Shown here one piece after another: positions 6,531 to 7,029 of a stretch of DNA of 7,029 nt (position 1 is its first letter; each line of letters opens with the position of its first letter). A program made the translations under genes and the position numbers. The notes under the pieces are model-generated. The model was not told the origin of the DNA. It did not search any database and saw only the letters and a list, made by a program, of their open reading frames with translations. The DNA comes from SZUA-430 sp044375275. GTDB lineage: Bacteria; Pseudomonadota; Alphaproteobacteria; Micropepsales; Micropepsaceae. The stretch spans positions 1 to 7,029 of the forward strand of contig JBILMZ010000186.1 of the NCBI GenBank assembly GCA_044375275.1, in the 5' to 3' direction.

Positions 6531-6662
6531 CGGCCAATCAACTTTTTTGCTGAGGAAAGAAGGCCTTGTCGTGCACGCGCAGTCAATGTTTGACGCTGCA
6601 TAAATGTTGGGCAGGCGTAGAAAAAGAGTGCACGAAAGGCACAGAAAGGTCTCTGCGCGCAC
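6531..6662 (-). promoter_or_regulatory. Upstream region of the ATP-grasp operon, with an inverted repeat
   Basis: These 132 bases lie between the minus-strand terminator and the ATP-grasp start, so the operon promoter should be here. The most regular element is GTCAA-TGT-TTGAC (6582-6594), a perfect 5-bp inverted repeat with a 3-base centre that could be an operator half-site pair. Its minus-strand TTGACT (6586-6581) resembles a -35, but the base run 17 bases further (CCTTCT) is a poor -10. An 8-bp palindrome CGTGCACG (6570-6577) lies between them. I cannot name a promoter with confidence. Confidence 0.35.
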
Positions 6663-6688
6663 AAAAAGGGGAGACCAGAGGACTCCCC
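6663..6688 (-). terminator. Intrinsic terminator of the RTX-like gene
   Basis: On the minus strand GGGGAG (6688-6683) pairs with CTCCCC (6673-6668). Across a T-T mismatch two more C-G pairs close a TCT loop. TTTTT (6667-6663) follows directly. It lies 62 bp after the stop at 6751 and insulates the ATP-grasp operon from transcription of the gene to its right. Confidence 0.85.
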
Positions 6689-6750
6689 AAGTTGGCATGC
6701 AGGGTGAAGGCACGCCAGATGATGATGTCAGCCTGCGGGATCAGTCCGAA

Positions 6751-7029
6751 TCACACGCCGTCCATTAGCAGTTCGAAGTTGTCTCCGGTCGTTGTGTTCC
6801 AGAACTGGAAGAGCGTGGAGCCATCCGACACGCCCTGCAGGATTACGGTGACCTGCGCTCCTGGGCCTGACCCGTAAGGGTCAGTGTGGTGACGCTGGGC
6901 GAGCTTTGCGCTGCACTTGCCGTCCAGTAGCTGCTGTTGCCGAGATTGAAGTGGGTGAAGTGGGTGAAGTCGGTGAAGTCGGTGAAGTCGGTGAAGTCGA
7001 TGCCCAAACCGCCGTCAATGACGTTGTTG
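6751..7029 (-). pseudogene. RTX-like secreted protein, C-terminal end, apparently frameshifted, cut by right edge
   Basis: Two minus-strand frames together look like one protein end. The first (7028 down to a TAA at 6843-6845) reads NNVIDGGLGIDF, a canonical RTX GGxGxDxxx calcium-binding nonapeptide, then a run of DFT/HFT tripeptides, then FNLGNSSYWTASAAQ and VTTLTLTG, after which it degrades to a short unlikely tail. The second frame continues as GAQVTVILQGVSDGSTLFQF and WNTTTGDNFELLMDGV and ends at a TGA (6753-6751), 62 bp before a good terminator. One extra base near 6881 would join them. RTX proteins are exported by type I secretion and fold on binding Ca2+ outside the cell. The N-terminal part lies beyond the window. 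Alternatives are a sequencing or assembly error, or a real protein ending at 6843. The family call is moderate; the frameshift is inferred. Confidence 0.5.
6947..7000. repeat. 9-bp tandem repeat, six copies, inside the RTX-like gene
   Basis: On the plus strand the unit is TGAAGTSGG: two copies of TGAAGTGGG (6947-6964), three of TGAAGTCGG (6965-6991), and a final TGAAGTCGA (6992-7000). On the minus strand it encodes repeated Asp/His-Phe-Thr tripeptides. The period is a multiple of three, so copy-number change keeps the frame. Confidence 0.9.

Noticed and set aside
6531..6713. 61-residue N-terminal extension of the ATP-grasp protein from an ATG at 6713
   Set aside because: It would have to be translated through the terminator hairpin of the upstream gene, and its Cys- and Leu-rich sequence does not resemble the family.

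Overview
The window reads as chromosomal DNA of a GC-rich proteobacterium. Alphaproteobacteria is the best guess, from base composition, codon choice and the ATP-grasp / alpha-E / transglutaminase cluster. The order cannot be fixed from sequence alone. No tRNA, rRNA, IS element, phage gene or CRISPR array is visible.

Layout, left to right. (1) 2-541 (+) is the C-terminal half of a CaCA-family calcium/sodium antiporter cut by the left edge. (2) 634-2166 (+) is a complete AMP-forming acyl-CoA synthetase with a good ribosome binding site; a clear intrinsic terminator follows at 2219-2248. (3) 2249-2571 is about 320 bases without a convincing gene. It holds a candidate promoter, a 32-codon ORF of doubtful status, and a stretch (2408-2552) that folds by hand into a multi-stem leader just before the next gene's Shine-Dalgarno. 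(4) 2572-3051 (+) is a small YbjN-like protein. (5) 3069-6530 (-) is a tight three-gene operon, read right to left: circularly permuted ATP-grasp protein, alpha-E protein, transglutaminase-like protein. It is convergent with the YbjN-like gene, with only 17 bp between the stops. (6) 6531-6662 is the operon's upstream region. (7) 6663-6688 is an intrinsic terminator on the minus strand. (8) 6751-7029 (-) is the C-terminal end of an RTX-like protein that appears frameshifted and carries a 9-bp in-frame tandem repeat.

The most interesting system is the operon. Comparative genomics has predicted that circularly permuted ATP-grasp proteins (COG2308), alpha-E proteins (COG2307) and transglutaminase-like proteins work together, with ATP-dependent amide (peptide) bond formation balanced by a papain-fold peptidase or transamidase. 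The product is not established. The Anbu proteasome-like peptidase often found beside this set is absent from the downstream side here. Locally unusual points are a terminal run of seven glutamines on the transglutaminase, a possible RNA switch ahead of the YbjN-like gene, and the frameshift in the RTX-like gene at a perfect 7-bp inverted repeat.
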